Shown: positions 1 to 9,148, numbered from the stretch's first letter. The stretch: 64,000 bases of DNA from Nodosilinea nodulosa PCC 7104 (GCF_000309385.1 NZ_JH976537.1:3937969-4001968); one strand, 5' to 3'. Notes: generated from the letters alone by a model not told the origin. Program-made: numbers and translations.

Positions 1-1
1 G

Positions 2-742
2 CCCCGGGGCTGGACCAAGGTGCGCGCGCTCCAGCCCATTCTGGAGCTAGAAGATCCCGAAACCGCGATTATTTTTGTGCGCACCCGCCGCACCGCAGGG
101 GATCTCACCCGTCAGCTCCAGGCAGCAGGCTACAGCGTTGACGAGTACCACGGCGACCTGAGCCAGTCCCAGCGGGAGCGGCTGATGATGCGCTTCCGTC
201 AGCAGCAGGTGAAGCTTGTGGTGGCTACCGATATCGCGGCCCGCGGCCTGCACGTAGACGACCTCACCCATGTGATCAACTTTGACATGCCCGATGCGAT
301 GGAGAGCTATGTGCACCGCATTGGCCGCACCGGGCGCGCAGGCAAAAACGGGGTCGCTATTTCCCTGGTAACTCCCCTGGAGAAATACAAGCTGCGACAG
401 ATTGAGCGCCATACCAAGCAGCCCATGACCCTGATGAAGATTCCCACTCGGGCTGAAATTGCGGCCCGCAATTTAGAGCGGTTGCGCAGCCAGGTGCGTG
501 AGGCTATTACCAGCGAGCGCCTGGCGTCATTTTTGCCTATCGTGTCTCAGCTCAGCGAAGAGTACGATCTGCGCACCGTAGCAGCGGCAGCCCTGCAAAT
601 GGCCTACGACCAAACCGTACCGGCCTGGCAGCGCGAGCACCACAGCAGCGACTCAGACTCCTCTGAGCGGGGGGTGCCGTTGCCCAAAAAGCGCAAAGGG
701 GCGGCGGCTGAATCCCGCGAGGTGAGCAAAGCCAAGGAGTAG
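2..742 (+). CDS. crhR: DEAD-box RNA helicase, CrhR-type, C-terminal part (cut by left edge)
   Basis: This is the C-terminal part of an ATP-dependent RNA helicase; the reading frame is open to the window edge, so the start and the first RecA domain lie outside. The second RecA domain is visible: IFVRTRRTA (motif IV region), VATDIAARGL (motif V) and [10 protein letters not shown] (motif VI). A region of about 100 residues follows and ends in a basic, low-complexity tail (KKRKG). The stretch after the helicase core (LMKIPTRAEI, RLASFLPIV) resembles the cold- and redox-induced cyanobacterial helicase CrhR, which remodels RNA secondary structure. The CrhR assignment is from recollection of the family; the helicase call is firm. 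Confidence 0.85.
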   Translation, partial: PRGWTKVRALQPILELEDPETAIIFVRTRRTAGDLTRQLQAAGYSVDEYHGDLSQSQRERLMMRFRQQQVKLVVATDIAARGLHVDDLTHVINFDMPDAMESYVHRIGRTGRAGKNGVAISLVTPLEKYKLRQIERHTKQPMTLMKIPTRAEIAARNLERLRSQVREAITSERLASFLPIVSQLSEEYDLRTVAAAALQMAYDQTVPAWQREHHSSDSDSSERGVPLPKKRKGAAAESREVSKAKE

Positions 743-919
743 TTCCGCTCCGCCATCAGAGCATGCCTGAGGAGCAATATTACCCTGGAGGCTATCTATA
801 ACGTGGGTGCTGACCGGTTGCGTTTGATTGCGTATGCCAGCACACAGCGGGTTTCCTGGGGCATCCTAAGATGAGGAGAAGATCAGGTTAACAACCCTGT
901 CCCACGGGAGGTAACCGCA

Positions 920-1117
920 ATGTTGGTAATAATGACCGATAGCCAACTCATCTCGCCTCAGGCGGTATGCTGTAACTGCTTGATGGCCGATCGCCACGGT
1001 CAGCCCCGCTGGCAGCAGGGGGTGCTGCGCTGTGGCCGTCAGGTGGTCAGTCTAGACCAGGCTCAGCCGGCCCAGTTTGAGTGCCAAATGGGGTTTCGAG
1101 TGGCCGATATTGGCTAA
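920..1117 (+). CDS. Small conserved cyanobacterial protein, unknown function
   Basis: A 65-residue protein with a good ribosome binding site (GGAGG about ten bases before the ATG). It has cysteines in a CCNC arrangement near residue 17 and another at residue 38 (RCGR), so a small metal-binding fold is possible. It looks like the short, soluble hypothetical proteins common in cyanobacteria, but I cannot name a family. It stands alone between the helicase gene and the Tic20 gene on the same strand, with over 100 bases of non-coding DNA on each side. Confidence 0.6.
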   Translation: MLVIMTDSQLISPQAVCCNCLMADRHGQPRWQQGVLRCGRQVVSLDQAQPAQFECQMGFRVADIG

Positions 1118-1242
1118 GGTGTGGGTCAGCTCCTTCGATTTCTTTGGGCCTAGCCGCTCCCTACCTCTGGCCAATCAACAAGTTACGATATGGTAAGGCT
1201 ATGGCCCGGTATAGCCCTTAGCCTGTCGTCTGGAGAAACATT

Positions 1243-1737
1243 ATGACCTGGAGCAGTTCCCCTAATCCCACTATTTTGGACCGCGTCTTGGCGGCCCTGC
1301 CCTACATTTTACCGATCACGGCCGGGCTGCCCTACGGTATTCAGCTGATCAGCCAGTTTCCGGTGTTTGGTTTTTTGCTGCTGCCCTTAGCGCCGCTCAT
1401 CACCGCCTACGGCACCTTGGAAAGAACCATTCCGTTCTTTGGCCTGATTGTGTTTTTCGCGCTGATTTTGCTGGTGGTGCGCAATGAAAATATCAGTCGA
1501 TTCATCCGCTTCAACACCATGCAGGCGATTTTGCTGAGCATTATTTTGGCGGTATTCAGCCTGATTTTGAGTCTGCTTGACCCCAGTGTGTTTGGGGCGC
1601 TGCTGTTTAGCACCCTCTCCAACGTGCTGTTTTTAGGCATGCTAATCTCGGTTGGCTATTCTTTAGTGCAGACTTTCCGCGGCCTGTACGCGGAGATTCC
1701 AACCATTTCAGAGGCTGTGCATATGCAGGTGCGCTAG
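1243..1737 (+). CDS. Tic20 family membrane protein
   Basis: A 164-residue integral membrane protein with about four hydrophobic segments. The signature is the central stretch with RNENISRFIRFNTMQAIL, which is typical of the Tic20/Ycf60 family. In chloroplasts Tic20 is a core part of the inner-envelope protein import channel; cyanobacterial homologues are the ancestral form and their own role is not settled. The ATG at 1243 is preceded by TGGAGA. The gene converges on the FAH-family gene and the two stops overlap by three to four bases, which leaves no room for a terminator between them. Confidence 0.88.
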   Translation: MTWSSSPNPTILDRVLAALPYILPITAGLPYGIQLISQFPVFGFLLLPLAPLITAYGTLERTIPFFGLIVFFALILLVVRNENISRFIRFNTMQAILLSIILAVFSLILSLLDPSVFGALLFSTLSNVLFLGMLISVGYSLVQTFRGLYAEIPTISEAVHMQVR

Positions 1738-2510
1738 GCCCGCAGCGCTACGCTGTTGTCGAGCATACCGATGCCTTCGATTTCGACCCTGATCCGATCG
1801 CCCACGGCGAGAGGGCCAACCCCGGCTGGGGTGCCAGTTAAAATCACATCCCCTGGCAGCAGGGTCATGATCTCGCTGACATAGGCCACCAGGTAGTCGG
1901 GGCTGTAGGTCATTTCATCGATGGCGGCCGACTGCACTGGCGTATCCTGATCGTTGAGAAAGGTTTGGAGCCTGGCTCCAGGACTGAGTTCGCGCACAAT
2001 CCAAGGCCCTAGGGGGCAAAAGGTATCGAAGCCCTTGGCGCGGGTCCACTGGCCGTCGCGCCTTTGCAGGTCGCGGGCGGTGACATCGTTTGCGATGGTG
2101 TAGCCCCAAATTTTGGCGCGGGCTTCTTCGGCGGGCACGTGGGCGCAGCGATCGCCGATAACCACGGCCAGTTCGCCTTCATAGTCCACCTGGGTGGCCT
2201 GGCTGGGATAGTAAATGGGCGCCCCAGCCGCCGTCACTGCGGTGGAAGGCTTGATGAACAGCAGCGGTTCAGGCGGGGTTTCAGTGCCCATTTCGGCGGC
2301 GTGGTCCGAGTAATTTTTGCCTACGGCGACCACCTTAGAGGGGGCGCAGGGGGCCAGCAGGTCATAGCTGCCGGGCAGTAGCTCGGCCTCGGTGGGCTGT
2401 CCCTGGAGCCAGGGGGGCGCGTCGAGCACCTGCACACTGCGGTCGGGCCGCAGCAGCCCATAGTGCAGCTGCCCGGTTTGAGATTGAACCCTAACGTAGC
2501 GTTGCGCCAT
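1734..2510 (-). CDS. Fumarylacetoacetate hydrolase (FAH) family protein
   Basis: A 258-residue FAH-fold enzyme. These cleave or decarboxylate C-C bonds in beta-diketo acids such as acylpyruvates or oxaloacetate with a divalent metal. Visible family motifs are VGKNYSDHAAEMG, LLFIKPSTAV, YEGELAVVIGDR (metal-binding acids) and LLPGDVILTGTPAGVG near the C-terminus. The layout (short N-terminal domain then catalytic domain) fits the YcgM/FAHD1 group rather than true fumarylacetoacetase. The substrate cannot be told from sequence. It converges on the Tic20 gene and is divergent from rpsF. Confidence 0.88.
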   Translation of the reverse strand: MAQRYVRVQSQTGQLHYGLLRPDRSVQVLDAPPWLQGQPTEAELLPGSYDLLAPCAPSKVVAVGKNYSDHAAEMGTETPPEPLLFIKPSTAVTAAGAPIYYPSQATQVDYEGELAVVIGDRCAHVPAEEARAKIWGYTIANDVTARDLQRRDGQWTRAKGFDTFCPLGPWIVRELSPGARLQTFLNDQDTPVQSAAIDEMTYSPDYLVAYVSEIMTLLPGDVILTGTPAGVGPLAVGDRIRVEIEGIGMLDNSVALRA

Positions 2511-2670
2511 AATTTTCTAACTCTAGGCCTGCTAATTCTTGGTATGATTGTAGATCCTTGTCTTTGCGCCAATACCTGAGGCTTGGGTAAGGCCTGGTGG
2601 CGATCGCCGCAGGACTTACTTTATGCCTATTTTTGGCTGCTAAAGGCCACTATGTCCACAAGGAGTTTTC

Positions 2671-3027
2671 ATGAGAGCTTACATGTACGAAACGATGTAC
2701 ATCCTGCGGCCCGACCTCAACGACGAGGCCATTGACGGCACTATTGGCAAATACCAGACTATGCTCAAGGACCAGGGCGCCTCTATTCTAGAAACCCAGC
2801 ACCGGGGTAAGCGTCGCCTGGCCTACGAAATCGATCGCCACCGCGAAGGCATTTACATTCAAATGAACTACACCGGGCCTGGTGCCGCGATCGCGCCCCT
2901 GGAGCGGGCCATGCGCCTGAGTGAGGAAGTTATTCGCTTTTTGACCGTCAAACAAGAGTCTGACGAGCCGCTACCCGCCGAGGTGGACGAACCGGTGGAA
3001 GCAACCGCTGCCAGCGAAGAAGAGTAG
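2671..3027 (+). CDS. rpsF: 30S ribosomal protein S6
   Basis: A 118-residue ribosomal protein of the small subunit that pairs with S18 on the central domain of 16S rRNA. It begins [14 protein letters not shown] and carries [20 protein letters not shown], both diagnostic for bS6. The C-terminus is extended by an acidic tail rich in Glu ([15 protein letters not shown]), common in cyanobacterial S6. Start chosen at the ATG with AAGGAG six bases upstream. It is monocistronic here: a strong terminator hairpin follows 20 bases after the stop. Confidence 0.97.
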   Translation: MRAYMYETMYILRPDLNDEAIDGTIGKYQTMLKDQGASILETQHRGKRRLAYEIDRHREGIYIQMNYTGPGAAIAPLERAMRLSEEVIRFLTVKQESDEPLPAEVDEPVEATAASEEE

Positions 3028-3048
3028 GGTTCAGCAATGACTCAGCCA

Positions 3049-3105
3049 GTGCCGCTGGTCTGCCTGCCCTCAAGGGTGGCACAGACCAGCGGCATTTGTT
3101 TGTTC
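3049..3105 (+). terminator. Rho-independent terminator of rpsF
   Basis: The arms GTGCCGCTGGTCTG (3049-3062) and CAGACCAGCGGCAT (3082-3095) pair almost perfectly across a loop of about 19 bases, followed by a T-rich run (TTTGTTTGTT). It lies directly after the rpsF stop. Confidence 0.85.
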
Positions 3106-3355
3106 AACTCCGACCATTTAGCCCTACTTCCAAACTTTGGTGTGCCGATTTCTCTGGCAGATGCTATAAATTAGCAGCAACTTACCTACCCTGATTCAGA
3201 AATTGCCCAGCCGGATCCCCACGATTCAACCAAAACCGCTATTGAATCGAGTTAAGGGCATGGCCCGTCGCTGAGGCGGAGCATAGCTGAGATAGGGTAG
3301 TTCAGGCTTTGGGGCATCGAATTAGTAGGTTAATTGTTGGTGTGGGAGTAGTCTT
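3106..3355. other. Intergenic region upstream of coiled-coil gene
   Basis: No convincing gene. It contains a TATAAATT (about 3165) that could act as a -10 element for the downstream gene, but no clear -35 box. The remainder is unremarkable. Confidence 0.4.
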
Positions 3356-3901
3356 GTGGCGCAGTCTTCATATACAGACATGAACGAGCACCAAGCTGAA
3401 ATTGCCCGGCTTGAGTCTGAGTTAGCCATCCGTGACCAGCTGGTGCAGCAGCTATCTCAGGAATTGTTTCGGCTGGTCAAAGGCAATGCTGGGTTCGTGC
3501 CCAGCCCGGAGATATCTGAACAGCATCAGGCCGAAATGACCGCCCTGCGCGACCAGCTGCGCGGAGTTGAAAAGCAGATTGACTTTTACCAGGGGCAAAT
3601 CGAGGACCGCGACAGCGAGGTCTTGCAGCTGCGGCAAACTGTGCAGGAGCTGACCGATCGCACCCGCATGCTGGAGCAAGTGGTTCAGGAGCTGCCTACG
3701 GTTTACCGACAAAAGTTCGCCGATCGCATGGCCGCCGTGAAGCAGCGGGTGGCCGAAATTCAGCGCGAAAATCGCCAGCTTCAGGCCGAACTCCAGAGCG
3801 TCAGCTATCGCTTGGCCATGCGCACTCGCCGCAGCCAGCGCCTAGAGCTGCCCACCCTGGAGCAGGAGGGCCTAGATGGTATTTCTCTCCCCTCCTTCTG
3901 A
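3356..3901 (+). CDS. Coiled-coil protein, unknown function
   Basis: A 181-residue hydrophilic protein dominated by heptad-like coiled coil from about residue 10 to 150, rich in Glu, Gln, Arg and Leu (for example EIARLESELAIRDQLVQQL and RQTVQELTDRTRMLEQVVQ). The N-terminal part has the form seen in cyanobacterial coiled-coil proteins of unknown role; no enzymatic domain, signal peptide or membrane segment is visible. I took the GTG at 3356; an ATG at 3380 (MNEHQAEI) is a reasonable alternative and neither has a strong ribosome binding site. It could be a structural or scaffolding protein, but that is a guess from composition. Confidence 0.75.
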   Translation: MAQSSYTDMNEHQAEIARLESELAIRDQLVQQLSQELFRLVKGNAGFVPSPEISEQHQAEMTALRDQLRGVEKQIDFYQGQIEDRDSEVLQLRQTVQELTDRTRMLEQVVQELPTVYRQKFADRMAAVKQRVAEIQRENRQLQAELQSVSYRLAMRTRRSQRLELPTLEQEGLDGISLPSF

Positions 3902-4145
3902 GATTGATGGGCCTGATACTCGAAGACTGAAACATTTCCACCGTTCTGGCGCGCTTAGCTCCCCTGCTCCCAGCTTGCAGAAATAGCCCCCAAACCTCCG
4001 CCTCAGAGTACTAGGTTGGAGTGACTTGAGCTTGATTGCCCTGGGGTTAAACGGGTTGGGATGAAATGGGCCGAGCTTGCCTGGGTAGCCTGACGGTGTT
4101 CCCTTGGCTCCAGCCCGCCCCCTGCCAACTGAGATTCAGCAAAAT

Positions 4146-5090
4146 TCAGGGATTCGCCTGGGGCAGCTCTACTACGTAGGGAAAGGGCACATCTTTGAGG
4201 GTGCCGGTGTAGACCAGCGCTCGATGCAGCATAGCGGCCACCTCTGCCCGGCTGGCGGGGCGGTTGGGGGAGAGCTGACTCAAATTGGGGTAGTCGACGA
4301 CTAAACCCGCCTCCGTAGCCGCGACCAGTGGGCGAATGGCCCACGGAGGCACCTGACTTTGGTCGCGGTAGCCTTTGAGCACGACCGCTGGGCTGCTGCT
4401 CGATTTCAGCATTAGCCCGCTGGCCAGGGCGACTATGACGTCAATCCGGCTAACGGACTGGTCGGGCAGAAAGGTCGCGTCGGGATAGCCGCTGAGAAAC
4501 CCCATCTGCATCGACCGCTGCACACCGCCATAGGCCCAGTGGTCGACGGCGACATCTCTGTATATTTTTGCCGCTGGCAGCCGCGATCGCTCAAACGAGA
4601 GTGTAAACAGGCGGGCGAGCTGCACGGCAAACTCGGCGCGAGTCATCGGCGCATCGGGCCGAAAAGCACCGTCTGGAAACCCTGCGACTAGATTGCGCTG
4701 GGCCAGATCGGCCAGCAGGGGCCAGGCCCAGTAGTCACTGTCGAGGTCAGTAAAGGTGGGCTGGATCGTCGCTGGCGGCAGCTCGGGCCAGGCCTGCTGA
4801 GGCGGCAGCGGCAGCGGCAGAACTGGCGGTGGCACCACTAGCAGCTGCGGCTGACGGCGACCAGCTAGAGGGTTGAGGCCCCTAGCCCAGGGCAGGGCAG
4901 GCCTGGTGGGGGAGGTCACCGAGACTAGGGCAAACCCGGCCTCGGGGGAATGTTTGCTAGTCCAGGCCAGCAGAGCCAGGCTGGCTGCGATCGCCAGCCC
5001 GCCAGCCGGTATCAGCTGACGCAGCCGGGTGCTGGGCACTGCTCGGGCCAGGCGCCTAAACCGAGGCAGGGGGCGAAATAGCTGAGGCAT
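4146..5090 (-). CDS. S-layer homology (SLH) domain protein
   Basis: A 314-residue exported protein. A hydrophobic segment near residues 25-45 (LIPAGGLAIAASLALLAWTS) serves as signal anchor. A Pro-rich linker (VVPPPVLPLPLPPQQAWPEL) leads to three SLH repeats: FTDLDSDYWAWPLLADLA...GFPDG, YRDVAVDHWAYGGVQRSM...GYPDA and a more diverged third with YRDQSQVPPWAIRPLVAATE. SLH repeats bind peptidoglycan-linked polysaccharide, so the protein is probably anchored in the periplasm with the SLH region toward the wall. No porin barrel follows, so this is not a Slr1841-type porin. It stands alone between plus-strand genes. Confidence 0.88.
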   Translation of the reverse strand: MPQLFRPLPRFRRLARAVPSTRLRQLIPAGGLAIAASLALLAWTSKHSPEAGFALVSVTSPTRPALPWARGLNPLAGRRQPQLLVVPPPVLPLPLPPQQAWPELPPATIQPTFTDLDSDYWAWPLLADLAQRNLVAGFPDGAFRPDAPMTRAEFAVQLARLFTLSFERSRLPAAKIYRDVAVDHWAYGGVQRSMQMGFLSGYPDATFLPDQSVSRIDVIVALASGLMLKSSSSPAVVLKGYRDQSQVPPWAIRPLVAATEAGLVVDYPNLSQLSPNRPASRAEVAAMLHRALVYTGTLKDVPFPYVVELPQANP

Positions 5091-5327
5091 TGGGGCAGAG
5101 GACGGCTACTGCTACACTGAGACGGGTATAAAAGCGGGTGGTTGGTCAAAATATTGACTGGGCATGCCCATTATGATAGTTCTTGCCTAAGGTTTAGACC
5201 GTTTTGGGACTTCATTTAGGTCGGGTTATTGTCCTTCCAGCTGTGGCTATGTCCTGGCCCTGCATCGGCAGCCTGAGCGTCTGTAGGTGGCGCATCATAT
5301 CAAAACACCCAGCGGATTTTAGGGGTA

Positions 5328-6062
5328 ATGGTTAAGGGGAAGCAAAAGAGACTAGTGGCGATCGCGGCAGCGACATCCCTGCTTGGTTTGGTGGCCGTTG
5401 GCACCTATGGCCAGCGTTCCGTAGGCGTTGCCCAGGCAACCCACGGTCAGGTTTTGGCTCCAGTCGCGGGGCGATCGTCTTACTACGTTTCCAAGGCCGC
5501 TGCCCTGCTCAATGGCGTGCTCGTTCCGCTTAGGTCTTTGCGGGTCATGCAGCGGGCCATTGCCCTGGCCCCTGGGGCCGACATCGAGGCAGCCCCCACC
5601 CTGGCCCTGCTGGCGGCCCCCCTGCAAACGACCGGCCTCGGTCCCGTGCGCATTGGCATGGACCTAAACGATTTGGAGTCGGCGGGGCTTACCCCGGTCC
5701 CCATTGCCGAGGCCAGCAACGGCCAGTGTCGGTACTATCGCATTCAAGACTACGGCGAACCTATCGGGCTAATGGCCATTGACGACAAGGTGCTGCGCGT
5801 CGATATCTGGCCGGGCAGCCTCACAACCACCCGCAGCGGCATCGGCATTGGTTCGAGCGAGCAGGACTTAGTCCGGGTCTATGGCAAACGGCTAGAGGCT
5901 ACCACCAACCCCACCACCCTGGGCAAAACGGTAACCTTCACGCCCCAGGATCCCGGCGAGGATATCTATCGCCTTGTGTTTGAGACCGATGACAAGGGCC
6001 GAGTCACGCAGTTTCGCGCTGGCCAGTTTCCCTCCGTGACCTGGGCCGAGGGCTGCTTTTAA
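5328..6062 (+). CDS. Exported protein of unknown function
   Basis: A 244-residue protein with a basic N-terminus and hydrophobic core (RLVAIAAATSLLGLVAVGTYG) that looks like a signal peptide or anchor. After a variable region to residue 100 comes a conserved-looking domain: TGLGPVRIGMDLNDLESAGL, then CRYYRIQDYGEPIGLMAIDDKVLRVDIW in part, GIGIGSSEQDLVRVYG, and a terminal WAEGCF. The GxVRIGM...DL pattern followed by GIxxGssExdV is seen in small periplasmic bacterial domains of unknown role. Two cysteines (near residue 133 and at the end) could form a disulfide. The gene converges on trpE with only 15 bases between stops. Confidence 0.75.
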   Translation: MVKGKQKRLVAIAAATSLLGLVAVGTYGQRSVGVAQATHGQVLAPVAGRSSYYVSKAAALLNGVLVPLRSLRVMQRAIALAPGADIEAAPTLALLAAPLQTTGLGPVRIGMDLNDLESAGLTPVPIAEASNGQCRYYRIQDYGEPIGLMAIDDKVLRVDIWPGSLTTTRSGIGIGSSEQDLVRVYGKRLEATTNPTTLGKTVTFTPQDPGEDIYRLVFETDDKGRVTQFRAGQFPSVTWAEGCF

Positions 6063-6077
6063 CTGGCGGAGCTAAAG

Positions 6078-7607
6078 CTAATCTAGGCACCGAATGGCTT
6101 CTAGCATTCCCCGGGCCTTGTTGAGGGTTTCCTGGTATTCCAGCTCGGGCACGGAGTCGGCTACGAGGCCGGCCCCAGCCTGTACCGCAACGCTGTGACC
6201 GCCCTCGGGTAGCGCCTGGACCACCATGGTGCGAATGGTAATGGCCGTGTTGAGCTGGCCCTCAAAGTCGTAGTAGCCGTAGACGCCAGAGTAGGGGCCG
6301 CGGCGGCAGGGTTCCAGGTCGTGGATGATCTGCATGGCGCGAATCTTGGGAGCCCCGCTGACAGTGCCCGCCGGGAAGCAGGCCTTGAGTAAATCCCAGG
6401 CAGTTTTGCTGGGGCTGAGGTGGCCCACTACGTTGCTCACAATGTGCATGACGTGGGAGTAGCGCTCGATCACCATGAGCTCGTCTACCTGCACGGTGCC
6501 GCTGAGGCAGACTCGGCCCAGGTCGTTGCGGCCCAGGTCCACCAGCATGACGTGCTCGGCCCGCTCCTTGGGGTCAGCCAGCAGATCGTGCTCGTAGGCG
6601 ATATCTTCAGCGGCGGTTTTTCCCCGGGGGCGGGTGCCCGCGATGGGGCGCACGGTGGCAACGCGGGGCTGGTCTGGGTCGTCAGCCAGGGTGGCCTTAA
6701 CCATCACCTCAGGGCTGGAGCCAATGAGCTGCCAGTCGTAGAAGTTGAAGTAGGCCATGTAGGGGGAGGGGTTAATCTGCCGCAGCGATCGGTACAGATC
6801 GAAGGGGTCGCCCTGGTAGGTGGTGCTCAATCGCTGGGAGATGACCACCTGGAAGATATCTCCCGCCTGGATGTGGGCCTTGGCTCGCTCAACGCTGGCG
6901 CAGAATTCAGCGGGGGTGCGGTTGCTGGTGTAGGCCACCGGGGCGGCCTCGCCGTAGGGCGGGTGCCAGGGCAGGGTGGACTGAGTTGAGGCTAGGGGCA
7001 GGGTGAGCTTGTGGAGCATCTGCCGGACGCGATCGCAGGCTCCGTCGTAAGCCGCCCGCAAATCTGTATCCGGGTCTCGCAGGTCGGCGTAGGCCACCGC
7101 CCATATCTTGCGCTGCACCTGATCGAAGATCAGCAGGCTGTCCACCTGCATCCAGAGGCCATCGGGTAAATCGCTGTCGCCCAGGGGATAGATGGGCACC
7201 GTTGGCTCGATCCAGCGGATTAGCTCGTAGCCCCAGAAGCCAAATAGGCCGCCAATACCCGGCGGCAGGGTTGGCAGCTTGACCGGCCGATAGGGGGCGA
7301 GGCAGTCGGACAGGGTGTCGAAGGGGTTGCCCCCGTGCTCAATCACGGCGCCATCGCGGTGGGTTTGGGTTGAGCGATCGCCTCGGCTTTCCAGCACCCA
7401 CAGGGGGTCACAGCCCAGAAAACTGTAGCGGCCCAGAGTTTCGCCGCCCTCCACCGACTCCAGCAAAAAGCTGTAGGGCTGCCCGGCACACACCTTGTAC
7501 CAGGCCGATACAGGGGTGTCTAGATCGGCCAGCCACTCTTGGTAAACCGGCACGAAGTTGCCCTGGGCGGCACAGGCTTGAAACTGGTCAAAGGCAGGAA
7601 AAATCAT
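6078..7607 (-). CDS. trpE: Anthranilate synthase component I
   Basis: Converts chorismate and glutamine-derived ammonia to anthranilate, the first step of tryptophan synthesis. About 509 residues. The N-terminal regulatory region has LLESVEGGETLGRYSF, the ESxxG feedback site of TrpE. The chorismate-binding domain has VRPIAGTRPRGKT, DLLADPKERAEHVMLVDLGR in part, and FPAGTVSGAPKIRAM. These features favour trpE over pabB. The open frame extends 21 codons further upstream, but homologues start near MIFPAFDQF, so I chose the ATG at 7607. It lies downstream of psaD on the same strand, separated by a terminator; the psaD-trpE order is also found in Synechocystis (from memory). Confidence 0.94.
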   Translation of the reverse strand: MIFPAFDQFQACAAQGNFVPVYQEWLADLDTPVSAWYKVCAGQPYSFLLESVEGGETLGRYSFLGCDPLWVLESRGDRSTQTHRDGAVIEHGGNPFDTLSDCLAPYRPVKLPTLPPGIGGLFGFWGYELIRWIEPTVPIYPLGDSDLPDGLWMQVDSLLIFDQVQRKIWAVAYADLRDPDTDLRAAYDGACDRVRQMLHKLTLPLASTQSTLPWHPPYGEAAPVAYTSNRTPAEFCASVERAKAHIQAGDIFQVVISQRLSTTYQGDPFDLYRSLRQINPSPYMAYFNFYDWQLIGSSPEVMVKATLADDPDQPRVATVRPIAGTRPRGKTAAEDIAYEHDLLADPKERAEHVMLVDLGRNDLGRVCLSGTVQVDELMVIERYSHVMHIVSNVVGHLSPSKTAWDLLKACFPAGTVSGAPKIRAMQIIHDLEPCRRGPYSGVYGYYDFEGQLNTAITIRTMVVQALPEGGHSVAVQAGAGLVADSVPELEYQETLNKARGMLEAIRCLD

Positions 7608-7660
7608 GGCACTTATTCTACTGCCCCAGCCGGGGCACGGGTAACACACCCTAGATAGCA

Positions 7661-7687
7661 AAAGGGGCATAGCCTAGGCTACGCCCC
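7661..7687 (-). terminator. Terminator downstream of psaD
   Basis: On the minus strand, GGGGCGTAGCC and GGCTATGCCCC form an 11-bp stem across two bases and are followed by TTTTG. It sits 110 bases after the psaD stop and just before trpE, so trpE probably has its own promoter or relies on read-through. Confidence 0.75.
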
Positions 7688-7722
7688 CCACAACACAACA
7701 GTCACATCAAAATTGGCACAGT

Positions 7723-7750
7723 CAATCAGCGTTTGGCAATCAGCGTTTGG
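7723..7750. repeat. 14-bp perfect tandem duplication
   Basis: CAATCAGCGTTTGG occurs twice head to tail in the 3' untranslated region of psaD. It looks like a replication-slippage duplication. Confidence 0.8.
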
Positions 7751-7798
7751 CTATATTTAGCCCCGGGCTTCAGAGGTCTGAAACCGGCGGAGCAACGC

Positions 7799-8227
7799 CT
7801 ACACTTCGTAGGTAGCCTTGCCGCTAAATTTAATGGTGGCCGGATCGGGGTTAGCCCCAATGTTGCGGGCTACGCTGTTCACGGGCCCACGACCTTCATT
7901 TACTTTCTCGGGGAAAACGCCATCTGCGGGGTGCAGGTACTGGGTTTCACCGCTGGGATAGACGCGATAGACCTTGTAATCGTCGATTCTGGGCTTAAAC
8001 TTAGTGCGCAGCTGGGTACCCAGGGCCAGGCACTGCTCTTTGCGGGCCAGATAAAGGAGGTTTTCCCCTTCATTCATGAAGGCCGCACCACCGGTCGGCA
8101 TTTCAAAAACCTGCTTCTTGGGGCTGGTCCAGGTAATGGCGTACTTTTCTTCGACCTGGGCTTTGGTGAGGAGACCGCCGGTGCTGCCTCCAAAAATAGG
8201 TGTTTGACCTGTCAGCGTTTCAGTCAT
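7799..8227 (-). CDS. psaD: Photosystem I reaction centre subunit II (PsaD)
   Basis: A 142-residue stromal/cytoplasmic-side subunit of photosystem I that forms the ferredoxin docking site and stabilises PsaC. The sequence is textbook Psa[92 protein letters not shown]. Length equals the cyanobacterial norm. It has a strong terminator downstream, as expected of a highly expressed photosynthesis gene. Confidence 0.98.
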   Translation of the reverse strand: MTETLTGQTPIFGGSTGGLLTKAQVEEKYAITWTSPKKQVFEMPTGGAAFMNEGENLLYLARKEQCLALGTQLRTKFKPRIDDYKVYRVYPSGETQYLHPADGVFPEKVNEGRGPVNSVARNIGANPDPATIKFSGKATYEV

Positions 8228-8338
8228 GAAGTCCTATCTCTCAACCACTTAATGGGCGTTTGATGGGCATCGTATCATCGCGAGCGCAGGGGGTAATACC
8301 GATTGTTGAGGAAGTGTAACAGTTCTTCAGGTAAGGCT

Positions 8339-9148
8339 CTAGGCCGACCAGGCTTCGCGGAAGTCGGCATAGAGCGTCAGCCCGCCGTCGATGTAGAGGG
8401 TTTGCCCGGTGATGTAGGCGGCTTCGTCGGAGGCCAAAAACGCCACGGCGGCGGCCATTTCTTCGCTGGTGCCGGCCCGGCCCATGGGAATGTGGCTCTC
8501 CACCTCGGCGCGTTTGGCGGGGTCATCGGTCCACTCGTCGTTGATGGGGGTGACGGTGGCCCCTGGGCCGATGCCGTTCACTCGAATGCCCTGGGCGGCG
8601 TACTCCAGGGCCAGGGTGCGGGTCATGTTGCCCATGCCCCCTTTGCTGATGGAGTAGCTCAGGTACTGGGGGCGCGGGATGATTTCGTGAACGCTGGAAA
8701 TATTGATGATGCTGCCGGGACGGCCCGAAGCCAGAAAGTGCTGGATTGTTTCGCGGGCGCACAGGTAGGCGCCGCGCAGGTTGACCCCCAGCACCTTGTC
8801 AAAGCTCTCGATGTCGATCGCATCGGAGGGGCTGGCCGATTGAACCCCGGCGTTGTTGATTAAAATATCGAGCTGGCCAAAGCGGTCGATGGTTTTTTTC
8901 ACCAGGGCGATCGCATCGTCCTCCCGAGCCACATTTCCCTGCACCAGCAGCGTCTTGACACCGCATTTTTCCATGTCTTGGCACGCCTGCTCCATGGCCT
9001 GGTGGCGGGTAGCTTCGGCCCCATTGCTGTCGCTGTGGTAGTTGATCACCACATTGCAGCCCTCTTCGGCCAGGCGAATGGCGATCGCCTGGCCAATGCC
9101 CGAGGAAGCCCCGGTTACGAGGGCGGTTTTGCCGGTCAGTCCTTTCAT
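8339..9148 (-). CDS. SDR-family NAD(P)-dependent oxidoreductase (glucose 1-dehydrogenase-like)
   Basis: A 269-residue classical short-chain dehydrogenase. The cofactor-binding TGASSGIG is near residue 14, NNAG near 100, the catalytic Ser in IINISSVHE and the Tyr-Lys pair in YSISKGG. The C-terminal part (GRAGTSEEMAAAVAFLASDEAAYITGQTL, shown only in part) closely matches the glucose/ribitol dehydrogenase group. Relatives oxidise glucose with NAD(P)+, but substrates vary and this one is not proven. A basic residue after the first strand is lacking, so the preference for NADH or NADPH is open. The gene is divergent from the TrkA-type gene. Confidence 0.88.
   Translation of the reverse strand: MKGLTGKTALVTGASSGIGQAIAIRLAEEGCNVVINYHSDSNGAEATRHQAMEQACQDMEKCGVKTLLVQGNVAREDDAIALVKKTIDRFGQLDILINNAGVQSASPSDAIDIESFDKVLGVNLRGAYLCARETIQHFLASGRPGSIINISSVHEIIPRPQYLSYSISKGGMGNMTRTLALEYAAQGIRVNGIGPGATVTPINDEWTDDPAKRAEVESHIPMGRAGTSEEMAAAVAFLASDEAAYITGQTLYIDGGLTLYADFREAWSA

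Noticed and set aside
6420..6989. 189-codon plus-strand open frame inside trpE
   Set aside because: Antisense shadow of trpE; high GC keeps the opposite frame open. The composition is His/Val/Gly-rich and unlike a real protein.
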